From the NCBI GenBank assembly GCA_003445095.1, contig DLVS01000371.1:1-6819 (forward strand): a stretch of DNA of 6,819 nt, given 5' to 3'. This DNA is from Verrucomicrobiales bacterium (lineage in GTDB: Bacteria > Verrucomicrobiota > Verrucomicrobiia > Limisphaerales > UBA9464). This document shows, piece by piece, positions 1 through 6,130 of this stretch. Numbering within the stretch: the first letter of the stretch is position 1; each line of letters starts with the position of its first letter. Position numbers and translations under genes: made by a program. Under the pieces are notes generated by a model, which was not told the origin of the DNA, did not search any database, and saw nothing but the letters and a program-made list of their open reading frames with translations.

Positions 1-4
1 GCTG

Positions 5-38
5 CCAGCGCCCGCTTCCGGCGGCGGTCGGGCGTTGG
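5..38. repeat. GC-rich inverted repeat upstream of the DUF1593 gene
   Basis: Bases 5-14 (CCAGCGCCCG) can pair with 29-38 (CGGGCGTTGG), giving ten base pairs including one G-T wobble, around a 14-base loop. No T-run follows, so it does not look like an intrinsic terminator. Its right arm overlaps GTTGGGC (34-40), which matches the GTTRRRY core of integron attC sites, but that short motif is expected by chance several times in a window of this size. The left part may be cut by the window edge. Its role is unknown. Confidence 0.4.
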
Positions 39-81
39 GCCGCCGCACACGTCATCACTATACAAGTTCAACAACGCACTG

Positions 82-1179
82 ATGAAAGGCTATCTGGCGG
101 TGATCATGTTCTCCCTGCTTGCTACGCTGGCGTGGGGGCAGGCGGCAGCACCCGGCCCTGGGAAATCCCCGCCGCCGCGGGTCATCGTCTCGACGGATTT
201 TCCGCCGCTGGACGCCATTCCGGTTAAGGGTGTGAAGAAGGGCGATCCGCCGGAGAAGTGCAGCGACCCGGATGATGTTCAGTCGCTGGTCCGCTTTCTT
301 CTGTATGCGAACGAATTCGATGTCGAAGGCTTGCTTGCCACGGCGGGTACGTTCGCAAACGTGGCAAGGAAGCAGAACATTCTGGATATGCTGACTCGCT
401 ACGATCAGGTGGATGAGCATCTGCGCCGCCACGATGCCCGGTATCCCACGGCGGAAAGGCTGCGATCCATCACCTGGCAGGGCCGCGATGGCACTTGGGG
501 CGCACCCGCAGTGGGCACGAAGACCAAACCGATTGAGCAAATCCTCGGAGAGGAAAGGGACAGCGAGGCTTCAGACGCGATAATTCGGATTTTAGATCGG
601 CCAGACCCACGGCCGGTGTGGATTTGCGTGTGGGGCGGTTCTTGCGAGGTTGCGCAGGCCATCTGGAAGGTGCGAGCCACCCGCAGCCCGGCGGAGTTGG
701 AACGCTTCCTCGGCAAGCTGCGCCTCTACTTAATTGCCAAGCAGGATACGACGACCGACTGGCTGCTGGAGAATTTCCCAAACCTATTCATGATCGTCTC
801 TGAGAAGAATTATATGGGGATGTTTTGGGTCAGTTCCGGCGCTACTGACAAGGCGGTCGCAGACTTCGCTTGGGTCAATGCTCATATTCGCGAGGGACAC
901 GGCCCGTTGGGAGCCGCGTATCCGCCAAGCGGATGGGATCCGAGCGTGCCGGGCATTTGGGAGGGCGACACGCCATCATTTCTGCACCTGGCTAGTGCCG
1001 TGCGCGGGGTGAATGACCCAGAAAAACCGGATCAACCCGGCTGGGGCGGGCAGTTTGTTCGCCAGGACTCTTCCAAGAATCACTGGTTCGATGATCCAGC
1101 GGGCGGGAAAACCGTCTCGAAGTGGCGCGTCGAAGTTCAGGCGGACTTCGCTCGCAGAGCCGACTGGATGCTGCCGTGA
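82..1179 (+). CDS. Exported DUF1593 / Sde0182-type nucleoside-hydrolase-like protein
   Basis: This 365-residue protein has an N-terminal signal peptide: Lys2, a hydrophobic run at about residues 4-17, then AWGQAAA, with cleavage probable near residues 19-23. The mature part matches the DUF1593 family (Sde0182 nucleoside-hydrolase-like domain). Visible landmarks are STDFPPLD (37-44), SDPDDVQSLVRFLLYANEFD (61-80), a VWGG segment near residue 180, and EGDTPSFLHLASAV followed by a Gly/Trp-rich PGWGGQF stretch in the C-terminal third. Asp39, Asp62, Asp64 and Asp65 are in the place of the metal-binding aspartates of nucleoside hydrolases; about 20 residues separate the two Asp clusters. The protein ends in WRVEVQADFARRADWMLP, which looks like the end of the hydrolase-like domain. 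The additional C-terminal domain of longer family members is absent. The family is thought to act on polysaccharides or nucleoside-like glycosides outside the cytoplasm, but the substrate is unknown. The ATG at 82 is chosen because the signal peptide begins there. No good ribosome site is visible; TATACA (59-64) is a weak -10 candidate. Confidence 0.88.
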   Translation: MKGYLAVIMFSLLATLAWGQAAAPGPGKSPPPRVIVSTDFPPLDAIPVKGVKKGDPPEKCSDPDDVQSLVRFLLYANEFDVEGLLATAGTFANVARKQNILDMLTRYDQVDEHLRRHDARYPTAERLRSITWQGRDGTWGAPAVGTKTKPIEQILGEERDSEASDAIIRILDRPDPRPVWICVWGGSCEVAQAIWKVRATRSPAELERFLGKLRLYLIAKQDTTTDWLLENFPNLFMIVSEKNYMGMFWVSSGATDKAVADFAWVNAHIREGHGPLGAAYPPSGWDPSVPGIWEGDTPSFLHLASAVRGVNDPEKPDQPGWGGQFVRQDSSKNHWFDDPAGGKTVSKWRVEVQADFARRADWMLP

Positions 1180-1237
1180 GCGCAACACCACAAGAGACGG
1201 AGGCGAGGACAATCACAATCATAACATCGCGGCCAAC

Positions 1238-1315
1238 CCCAAGCGCCGCAGCGAACCCGGCGGGGCGTCGTGGTTGCAATCGTGGCGTCCCGTGCGCTGG
1301 GTCGCTGAGCTTGGG
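1238..1315 (+). repeat. Long imperfect hairpin, 59 bases after the DUF1593 stop
   Basis: Three nested paired blocks share one axis. The outer block pairs CCCAAGC (1238-1244) with GCTTGGG (1309-1315). After an asymmetric internal loop (1245-1248 against 1308), CAGCG (1249-1253) pairs with CGCTG (1303-1307), A1254 bulges out, and ACCC (1255-1258) pairs with GGGT (1299-1302). After a second internal loop, 1261-1274 pairs with 1279-1292 to close a TGCA loop (1275-1278). This inner stem includes several G-T pairs, so it is stronger as + strand RNA than as - strand RNA. No T-run follows, so it is not a textbook terminator. It could be a structured 3' UTR, a small RNA, or a degenerate integron attC site: the 7-bp outer box, unpaired spacer and second box with one bulged base on the left arm copy the attC plan, but the core reads CTTGGGT instead of GTTRRRY. 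Confidence 0.6.
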
Positions 1316-1408
1316 TCTAGGCGGCAAACGGGCGTGTATTGTTGATGTGGTAATCAGACGATTGATCGCGTTCGATTTTACTGCGGTGTCCTGAACTTGA
1401 TCGTCCTC

Positions 1409-1459
1409 CCACCGGGCCTGCTATTTTGGTTTCTCATACACCTCTGGGCTCGCCGGTGG
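1409..1459. repeat. Short inverted repeat CCACCGG/CCGGTGG
   Basis: CCACCGG (1409-1415) is the exact reverse complement of CCGGTGG (1453-1459). GCC (1416-1418) can extend the pairing with GGC (1447-1449) across a three-base bulge. It lies between the long hairpin and the 3' end of the tRNA-Thr gene. No T-run is adjacent on either strand, so a terminator role is weak. It may be chance in GC-rich DNA. Confidence 0.3.
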
Positions 1460-1552
1460 AGAAGGCTCGGCCTGATTCGAACCTACGTCATCGTGGTCCC
1501 GGTCTGCGTCGCTTTGTGGAGGAAAAGTAGTAGTGGAGTGATGGGAGAGTAC

Positions 1553-1627
1553 TGGAGCCAGCTGTCGGGATTGAACCGACGACCCACGGTTTACAAAACC
1601 GTTGCTCTACCGCTGAGCTAAGCTGGC
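1553..1627 (-). tRNA. tRNA-Thr, anticodon UGU
   Basis: Read on the - strand, the 75 bases fold as a complete cloverleaf. The acceptor stem is GCCAGCT/AGCTGGC and the D arm GCTC/GAGC. The anticodon stem ACGGT/ACCGT closes the loop TTTGTAA, with TGT at the anticodon positions. The variable loop is five bases (GGGTC), and the T arm GTCGG/CCGAC closes the loop TTCAATC. The discriminator is T and CCA is encoded in the gene. Anticodon UGU reads ACA, and other ACN codons by wobble, so the amino acid is threonine. It stands alone and points toward the DUF1593 gene. A weak promoter candidate upstream on the - strand is TTGACC (complement of 1709-1714) with TACAGC 15 bases later (complement of 1688-1693). 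tRNA 3' ends are common integration sites, but no second copy of the 3' end is visible in the window. Confidence 0.97.
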
Positions 1628-1769
1628 TCTCCGTCAGACGCGCACCGCTACTGAATCGCCGCGTCTGCCGCTGTACTGCGCCCAGACGCTGTACCAACGG
1701 GTGTCCGTGGTCAAACCGGCTCTCGTCTTTTTCGCCTCGGCGTCATCTACTGCCAGCACGACGTGTGTC

Positions 1770-2480
1770 ATGAAGTTGGATCTCAATTGCGATTTGGGCG
1801 AGGGCGAACCCCCCAGCCGAACACGCGCACTGATGCAGTACGTCACCAGCGTGAATGTGGCTTGTGGCGTGCACGCCGGAGCTGTCACGAGCATGAGCCG
1901 ATGCGTCGACATGGCCGGCGAATTTGGCGTGCGAATCGGAGCGCATCCAGGGCTTGGTGGCGATTTTGGACGCGGCAAATCGAACTGCACCCCGGCCGAG
2001 CTTGAGCTGCTGCTGCTGCATCAGGTAGGTGCGTTGTACCGTATCGCCGAAGCCCGATCTGCGCGATTGCACCACGTGAAGCTGCACGGGGCATTGTACC
2101 ACGCGGTTGAGCGCGATCCGGCTCTTGCCCGGACCTACGTGAAAGTCTTGGTCCGTTGGTTTCCCCGATTGTGCATTTACACCCTCGCTGGCGGGCGGGT
2201 CGTGTCGCTCGCTCGAAATCGCGGTGTGTCCGTTTGGGAAGAGGCCTTCGCCGACCGCGCCTATCAAGATGATGGAACGCTCGTCCCGCGGACTGACCCG
2301 GGCGCGGTCCTCACGGATTGTTTTGCCGTCCGCGAACGCCTCCTGCGTCTCCGATCCGGCAAGGGGATTCTCTCCATTTCTGGCCGAGTCTTAGCTCTAA
2401 AGCCGCGAACGGTATGCGTTCACGGGGATACTCCGAAGGCGGTGAAGTTAGCCCGGACCGCCGCTGAGGTGTGGTTGTAG
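1770..2480 (+). CDS. pxpA: LamB/YcsF family protein, 5-oxoprolinase subunit A
   Basis: This 236-residue protein belongs to the LamB/YcsF family, whose E. coli member PxpA works with PxpB and PxpC in ATP-dependent opening of 5-oxoproline (pyroglutamate) to glutamate in the cytoplasm. Family landmarks are the start MKLDLNCDLGEG, VNVACGVHAG, IGAHPG followed by FGR, HVKLHGALYH, EEAFADRAYQDDGTLVPR, and CVHGD near the C-terminus. The usual Pro of the HVKPHG motif is Leu here. The length is close to the usual roughly 245 residues. The start at 1770 is chosen because family members begin exactly with this M-x-x-DLN motif. The frame stays open upstream to a GTG at 1701, but those 23 residues resemble no known extension. 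There is no clear ribosome site. The gene is divergent from the tRNA-Thr gene, so both promoters should lie in about 1628-1769. The phzF-like gene follows after 44 bases; pxpB and pxpC are not in the window. Confidence 0.92.
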   Translation: MKLDLNCDLGEGEPPSRTRALMQYVTSVNVACGVHAGAVTSMSRCVDMAGEFGVRIGAHPGLGGDFGRGKSNCTPAELELLLLHQVGALYRIAEARSARLHHVKLHGALYHAVERDPALARTYVKVLVRWFPRLCIYTLAGGRVVSLARNRGVSVWEEAFADRAYQDDGTLVPRTDPGAVLTDCFAVRERLLRLRSGKGILSISGRVLALKPRTVCVHGDTPKAVKLARTAAEVWL

Positions 2481-2524
2481 GTTAAGCATTTCGCCCGGAG
2501 AAGGGCTCAATGTAGGGTCGGGCC

Positions 2525-3316
2525 ATGCGCGCAGAGTTGTGGGGCGTTGATGCGTTTACCGCAGTTCCGTTTCGGGGAAATCCGGCGGCGGTCTGTTGCC
2601 TGGCCAAGTCGGCCGACGCTACGTGGATGCAGCAAGTCGCGGCGGAAATCAATCTGTCGGAGACGGCATTCCTCGTTTCGCGAGTGGACGGCTGGGCATT
2701 GCGCTGGTTCACCCCGACTGTCGAGGTGGCGCTGTGCGGTCACGCGACCTTGGCGAGCGCTCATTTCTTGTGGGAATCCGCCCGCATTCCGTGGAACCAG
2801 CCGGTCAAGTTTCACACGGATCGCAGTGGCGTTCTCACCTGCCAGCGCGCCAGCGATTGGATCGAAATGGATTTTCCGACTCGGCCCGCGACGCCGGCGT
2901 CGGTTCCGCCGGGACTCGCGGATGCACTTGGAGTCGAGCCGGTGTGGGTCGGACGCAGCGAGTACGACTATCTGTGCGAACTTCCGAATGAGACTGCGGT
3001 TCGGGAACTTCGGCCCGACCACGCGGCCCTCTCGCGTTTGCCGGTGCGCGGCGTCGTGGTGACCGCGCCTGGCTCAGCTGGGTTCGACTGCGTTTCCCGC
3101 TTTTTTGCTCCTGGATCTGGCGTTGCGGAGGATCCCGTCACGGGTTCCGCGCATTGCTCCCTCGGACCTTTTTGGTCGGCACGTTTGGGGCGAACGGAGT
3201 TGCGTGGTTGGCAAGCCAGTGCCCGCGGCGGCGAAGTCCGAATGCGCTTGGCGAACTCCCGAATCTGGCTCCAGGGCCAGGCGGTCACAGTTTGGAAGGG
3301 CGAGTTGCGGGAATGA
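2525..3316 (+). CDS. PhzF family isomerase/epimerase-fold protein
   Basis: This 263-residue protein is of the PhzF family (diaminopimelate-epimerase fold, two similar halves). Seen in the sequence are VDAFTAVPFRGNPAAVC (8-24), NLSETAF (43-49) with Glu46 at the place of the family's catalytic glutamate, WFTPTVEVALCGHATLASAH from Trp61 with Cys71-Gly72-His73, and the second-half motif EDPVTGSAH (202-210). The length is near the family norm of 260-300. Members include PhzF of phenazine synthesis and many isomerase-like proteins of unknown substrate. No phenazine genes are present here, so a specific reaction cannot be given. AGGG (2514-2517) sits seven bases before the ATG and supports this start. 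The gene lies 44 bases behind the pxpA-like gene in the same direction, and the two probably form one transcript. Its stop overlaps an ATG in ATGA (3313-3316), but the next gene more likely begins at 3487. Confidence 0.9.
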   Translation: MRAELWGVDAFTAVPFRGNPAAVCCLAKSADATWMQQVAAEINLSETAFLVSRVDGWALRWFTPTVEVALCGHATLASAHFLWESARIPWNQPVKFHTDRSGVLTCQRASDWIEMDFPTRPATPASVPPGLADALGVEPVWVGRSEYDYLCELPNETAVRELRPDHAALSRLPVRGVVVTAPGSAGFDCVSRFFAPGSGVAEDPVTGSAHCSLGPFWSARLGRTELRGWQASARGGEVRMRLANSRIWLQGQAVTVWKGELRE

Positions 3317-3486
3317 CTGGAACTGAGTTCTTCCGATCGTTTGGTGTTCCGCGCTCAGGCGGTCGCAACCGCGGGGACGAGAATAGTGGCTTCGCGATGA
3401 AGATCGTCCATGGCCTTCGTGTCTCCAGCCTTCCTATCGTCGGGGTTGCACGGACCGCCCGAACGTGCGACGAATCGCGGTCTTCT
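3317..3486 (+). other. Gap between the phzF-like gene and the lipoprotein gene
   Basis: These 170 bases lie between the PhzF stop and the preferred lipoprotein start. The lipoprotein frame is open through all of it, with ATG codons at 3313 (overlapping the PhzF stop) and 3397. The translation here is Arg/Ser/Gly-rich with no hydrophobic segment of its own, and it would bury the lipoprotein signal peptide. I see no convincing promoter or hairpin. Confidence 0.5.
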
Positions 3487-4941
3487 ATGCCGAGATTCCT
3501 GCTGTGCAGTCTGGTTGCCTTGGGAGTGGTTTTGACGGGTTGTGGCCGTCGCGATCCCCAAGTTGAATTCCGTTGGCGATTCTTAGGCGGGCAAGTGCTC
3601 AAAGCCCAGACGAACGCTCCAGCGCTTCGTGACATCCTACTGCTTCCCGAGGCTGGGCCGTTGGCCGGACCGCTGGCGCGCCAACTAGCCGGTGTCTGGT
3701 GGTCATCCGGCACGGCTGATCGCGAGTTACCCGAGGCCGCCGCCCGCGACGGCGCCTCCCTGACTGCCGACCTCCTGAACCACTTATCCGTCGGCGAAAT
3801 TGTGCGGACGCCCGGGGGCGCCAGAGAATTCGCGCTGGCATTGCAACTGCCGGCCGAACGGGCGGAAGCCTGGGAGCGAGCGTGGCCAGCCTGGATCGAG
3901 GCGGTACACTCCGCACGGGAAGGCAAAGCCGGTGCACCGTCGGTAGTGAGACGCGATCCCTGGGTGCTGGCGGTTTCTGATGCCACCCTACTCCCTCCCG
4001 ACACCACTTTTCGTCGTTTGGCCGAGTACCCCCCGATCGCGGGCGCACTGCTCCAGTTCGAAGCTCACGTACCCGACTTCCCGGCTATCCGTGGCGCCTT
4101 CGTTCCTACTAACGGCAATGTTCGCCTGACTGCCACCGTACGCACTTCGAAGTCATTGCCGCCATTGTTCCCTGCCTGGCAATTGCCGACCGCCCTGCGT
4201 GAACCGATCGTGCAATTCAGCGCCATCCGCGGGCTGAACGATTGGGGTCAAGGTTGGCTGAATCCGACCCCGTGGACTGGGGGCGCTTGGCCGAGCGAGG
4301 TGTTTGTTTGGAGTCAGCAAGGCCTGGCTTTGCGCACCTACCTCGCCGCGCGAACGGATCACCCCGAGCAAATCGTCCAACATTGGTTCAAACGGCTCGA
4401 GTCGTCGTTCGCTCCGTTCAGCCCTGCTCCCTTGTACCTCGGCCGCTTGATCCAGGAAACCAACCCACCGCGACTCATCGTGACGGGCGGTCTTCCGGTC
4501 GCGCCGGTGTGGCAGGCTTACGAGGACGATGGGCGCAAGTTCTTAACCTTTGGTCTGGTTCCCATGGCGCAGGCGACGAACCCGCCGGCTCCGGAAATGC
4601 TCGCCCGACTCAACCGCCCCACGGTGCTGCTGTACGATTGGGAGTTCACGTCCGAGGCGATCAAACACTGGCATGCCCTCGACCAATTGCCGGCGTTATT
4701 TGAGGGACGCCAAGGCATCCTAACCGATCCCGGAAGTCGCTGGCTGCTCGCGGCCGCGGCCAAGCTCGGCGAATCCGTCACCGAGGCCGAGGTCGCGGGG
4801 GAGCACGAAGTGTCCATTCAACGCAAGGCCCCCGCCGGTTTGACGGGGCTTGAATTGACCCTGCTGGCGAAATGGCTGGACCCGGTTCCACCGATGCGCC
4901 TTCGGCCGACCAACAGCAGCCCGGCGGCGGTTCGCAAGTGA
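3487..4941 (+). CDS. Predicted lipoprotein of unknown function
   Basis: This 484-residue protein matches no family I recognise. The N-terminus is a clear type II signal peptide: Arg3, a hydrophobic stretch at about residues 4-16, and the lipobox LTGC ending at Cys19. Gly20 after the Cys suggests it is not held in the inner membrane, so outer-membrane anchoring in the periplasm is likely. The mature part has no further membrane segment and is rich in Trp, Pro and Leu. It has two short TNPP stretches (about 325-328 and 364-367) and an Ala/Leu-rich C-terminal part (roughly 410-470). The start at 3487 is chosen from the signal peptide. An in-frame ATG at 3313 overlaps the PhzF stop but would add 58 residues ahead of the signal peptide. 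The stop TGA (4939-4941) overlaps a GTG at 4938 that could start pdxJ, suggesting coupled expression with pdxJ and acpS. Nothing ties its function to vitamin B6 or lipid synthesis. Confidence 0.78.
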   Translation: MPRFLLCSLVALGVVLTGCGRRDPQVEFRWRFLGGQVLKAQTNAPALRDILLLPEAGPLAGPLARQLAGVWWSSGTADRELPEAAARDGASLTADLLNHLSVGEIVRTPGGAREFALALQLPAERAEAWERAWPAWIEAVHSAREGKAGAPSVVRRDPWVLAVSDATLLPPDTTFRRLAEYPPIAGALLQFEAHVPDFPAIRGAFVPTNGNVRLTATVRTSKSLPPLFPAWQLPTALREPIVQFSAIRGLNDWGQGWLNPTPWTGGAWPSEVFVWSQQGLALRTYLAARTDHPEQIVQHWFKRLESSFAPFSPAPLYLGRLIQETNPPRLIVTGGLPVAPVWQAYEDDGRKFLTFGLVPMAQATNPPAPEMLARLNRPTVLLYDWEFTSEAIKHWHALDQLPALFEGRQGILTDPGSRWLLAAAAKLGESVTEAEVAGEHEVSIQRKAPAGLTGLELTLLAKWLDPVPPMRLRPTNSSPAAVRK

Positions 4942-4949
4942 TACCTTCC

Positions 4950-5699
4950 ATGCTGAGACTCGGAGTTAACATTGATCATGTCGCGACGCTTCGGCAGGCG
5001 CGTTATCGAGACGAACCGGACAATTGGCGCGCTGAGCCCGATCCGGTGGCGGCGGCTCTCGAAGCCGAACGGGCCGGGTGCCATGGAATCACGGCTCACC
5101 TACGCGAAGACCGTCGGCACATCGTCGATCGCGACTTGCCACGGCTGCGCGCGGCCATCAAGACCCGCTTAAATCTGGAGATCGCGGCGGTCTCGGAAAT
5201 TGTCGAGATCGCGTTGGCGGTGAAGCCGCACATTGTTTGTATTGTGCCGGAGCGGCGGAGTGAAGTGACCACCGAAGGCGGACTCGACGTGGTCGGAACG
5301 GAGGCATCGCTGCACCGGATGCGACAGCGACTCAACGACGGTGGAATCGAGGTCAGCTTGTTCATCGATCCCGATCCGGCGCAGGTCGAAGCCTCCATTC
5401 GGGTAGGAGCTCAAGCAGTTGAGCTACACACTGGACGCTATGCTGATCGCTTTCGGCAAAAGGAAGGGCGCAATGTTGAACTGCAACGGTTGGTCGCTTC
5501 GGCGCGCCAAGCCCACGCTGGTGGACTGATCGTCAATGCCGGACATGGGCTTACTACGGAGAATGTTCCCGTGCTGCACATTGTTCCCCATCTAAACGAA
5601 CTGAATATCGGGCATACCTTGATTAGCCGAGGGCTCTTCGTCGGACTCGAGCGAGCCGTGCAAGAAATGCTCCGCGTCATGGACGGCTATCCTGGCTGA
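4950..5699 (+). CDS. pdxJ: Pyridoxine 5'-phosphate synthase
   Basis: PdxJ condenses 1-deoxy-D-xylulose 5-phosphate with 3-amino-2-oxopropyl phosphate to form pyridoxine 5'-phosphate, the last ring-forming step of DXP-dependent vitamin B6 synthesis, in the cytoplasm. The 249-residue length fits this TIM-barrel family. Signature stretches are LGVNIDHVATLRQAR (4-18) with His10, ITAHLREDRRHI (47-58) with His50, NLEIA (75-79) with Glu77, VPERRSEVTTEGGLDV, VSLFIDPD, ELHTGRYAD from Glu158, VNAGHGLT with His199, and the C-terminal ELNIGHTLISRGLFVGL. The start at 4950 fits the family N-terminus. The overlapping GTG at 4938 would add four residues, and an in-frame ATG at 4872 inside the lipoprotein gene is unlikely. 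acpS follows 53 bases after the stop, the same order as in E. coli. Confidence 0.97.
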   Translation: MLRLGVNIDHVATLRQARYRDEPDNWRAEPDPVAAALEAERAGCHGITAHLREDRRHIVDRDLPRLRAAIKTRLNLEIAAVSEIVEIALAVKPHIVCIVPERRSEVTTEGGLDVVGTEASLHRMRQRLNDGGIEVSLFIDPDPAQVEASIRVGAQAVELHTGRYADRFRQKEGRNVELQRLVASARQAHAGGLIVNAGHGLTTENVPVLHIVPHLNELNIGHTLISRGLFVGLERAVQEMLRVMDGYPG

Positions 5700-5752
5700 A
5701 GTTACTCGAAGCCGAAAAACGCTGCCCTCATCCGCCGCGAAATTCCCCCTCA

Positions 5753-6130
5753 ATGATTCTCGGAACCGGGATTGACCTCGTCGAAATTTCGCGGATCGAA
5801 AGTTCGTTGGGCCGCCACGGTGAACGATTTCTCCACCGTATCCTCTTACCTGGTGAGGTTGCCTATTGTCTTAGCTATGCGAAGCCGGGACCTCATGTGG
5901 CGGCGCGCTTCGCCGCCAAAGAAGCGGTGAGCAAAGCGTTTGGAACAGGTATCGGTGCTCGCCTTGGGTGGCACGATATTGAAGTAATCCGGCAGTCATC
6001 AGGCGAGCCCATCGTAATGTTGCACGCAGGCGGGGAGCGCTTGCTGGTGGAACGAGGCGCCCGCCGGATACATCTCAGTCTCACGCACACCAACGGATTC
6101 GCGGCGGCGGTGGCTATATTGGAAGCTTGA
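5753..6130 (+). CDS. acpS: Holo-[acyl-carrier-protein] synthase
   Basis: AcpS transfers the 4'-phosphopantetheine arm of coenzyme A to a serine of acyl carrier protein, activating it for fatty acid synthesis in the cytoplasm. The 125-residue length is typical of the homotrimeric AcpS type. The start reads ILGTGIDLVEISRI, with Asp8 a magnesium ligand in the family. FAAKEAVSKAFGTGIG (53-68) is the second signature, with Glu57 the other metal ligand and Lys61 conserved. The C-terminus LSLTHTNGFAAAVAI (108-122) is the usual closing strand motif. No Shine-Dalgarno sequence is evident before the ATG. It lies 53 bases behind pdxJ in the same direction, and the conserved pair is probably co-transcribed. 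No terminator is visible after the stop. Confidence 0.96.
   Translation: MILGTGIDLVEISRIESSLGRHGERFLHRILLPGEVAYCLSYAKPGPHVAARFAAKEAVSKAFGTGIGARLGWHDIEVIRQSSGEPIVMLHAGGERLLVERGARRIHLSLTHTNGFAAAVAILEA

Larger units (their letters stand above)
1180..1552. other. Intergenic stretch without a convincing gene
   Basis: These 373 bases separate the DUF1593 gene from the convergent tRNA-Thr gene. Open frames cross the stretch, but their translations are Arg/Ser/Pro-rich and resemble no family I know. The longest end inside the antisense of the tRNA gene or run out of the end of the DUF1593 gene. The stretch contains two inverted repeats (1238-1315 and 1409-1459), listed separately. I see no clear promoter and no T-rich terminator for either flanking gene. 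Confidence 0.6.

Noticed and set aside
58..540. Long open frame on the - strand opposite the DUF1593 gene
   Set aside because: It is Arg-rich and featureless, and lies wholly opposite a gene with clear family motifs; similar mirror frames opposite phzF, the lipoprotein gene and pdxJ were dropped for the same reason.
1180..1345. Frameshifted C-terminal continuation of the DUF1593 protein
   Set aside because: Other frames stay open, but the residues are Arg/Ser/Gly-rich and I could not match them to the C-terminal domain of longer family members. The protein ends at a natural domain border.
1465..1500. Possible tRNA remnant: GATTCGAACC (1474-1483) resembles an antisense T loop
   Set aside because: The flanking five-base stems pair badly and no acceptor or anticodon arm can be found around it.
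1397..1621. Open frame of 74 codons on the + strand with a hydrophobic start
   Set aside because: It runs through the antisense of the tRNA gene and has no family resemblance; the hydrophobic start is short and followed by Arg-rich sequence.
1488..1697. Open frame of 69 codons on the - strand across the tRNA gene
   Set aside because: Its core is simply the translated tRNA-Thr gene (the familiar VGSIPTAGS-like string produced by T arms). The tRNA cloverleaf explains the sequence fully.
1701..1769. Upstream GTG start for pxpA
   Set aside because: Family members begin at the MKLDLN motif at 1770; the 23 extra residues look like translated leader.
2481..2487. GTTAAGC after the pxpA stop, matching the attC core GTTRRRY
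   Set aside because: A seven-base degenerate motif is expected by chance in this length, and no paired partner or hairpin surrounds it.
4872..4949. Upstream ATG start for pdxJ
   Set aside because: It would overlap the lipoprotein gene by 70 bases and add a Gln/Gly/Pro-rich tail not seen in PdxJ; the family start fits 4950.
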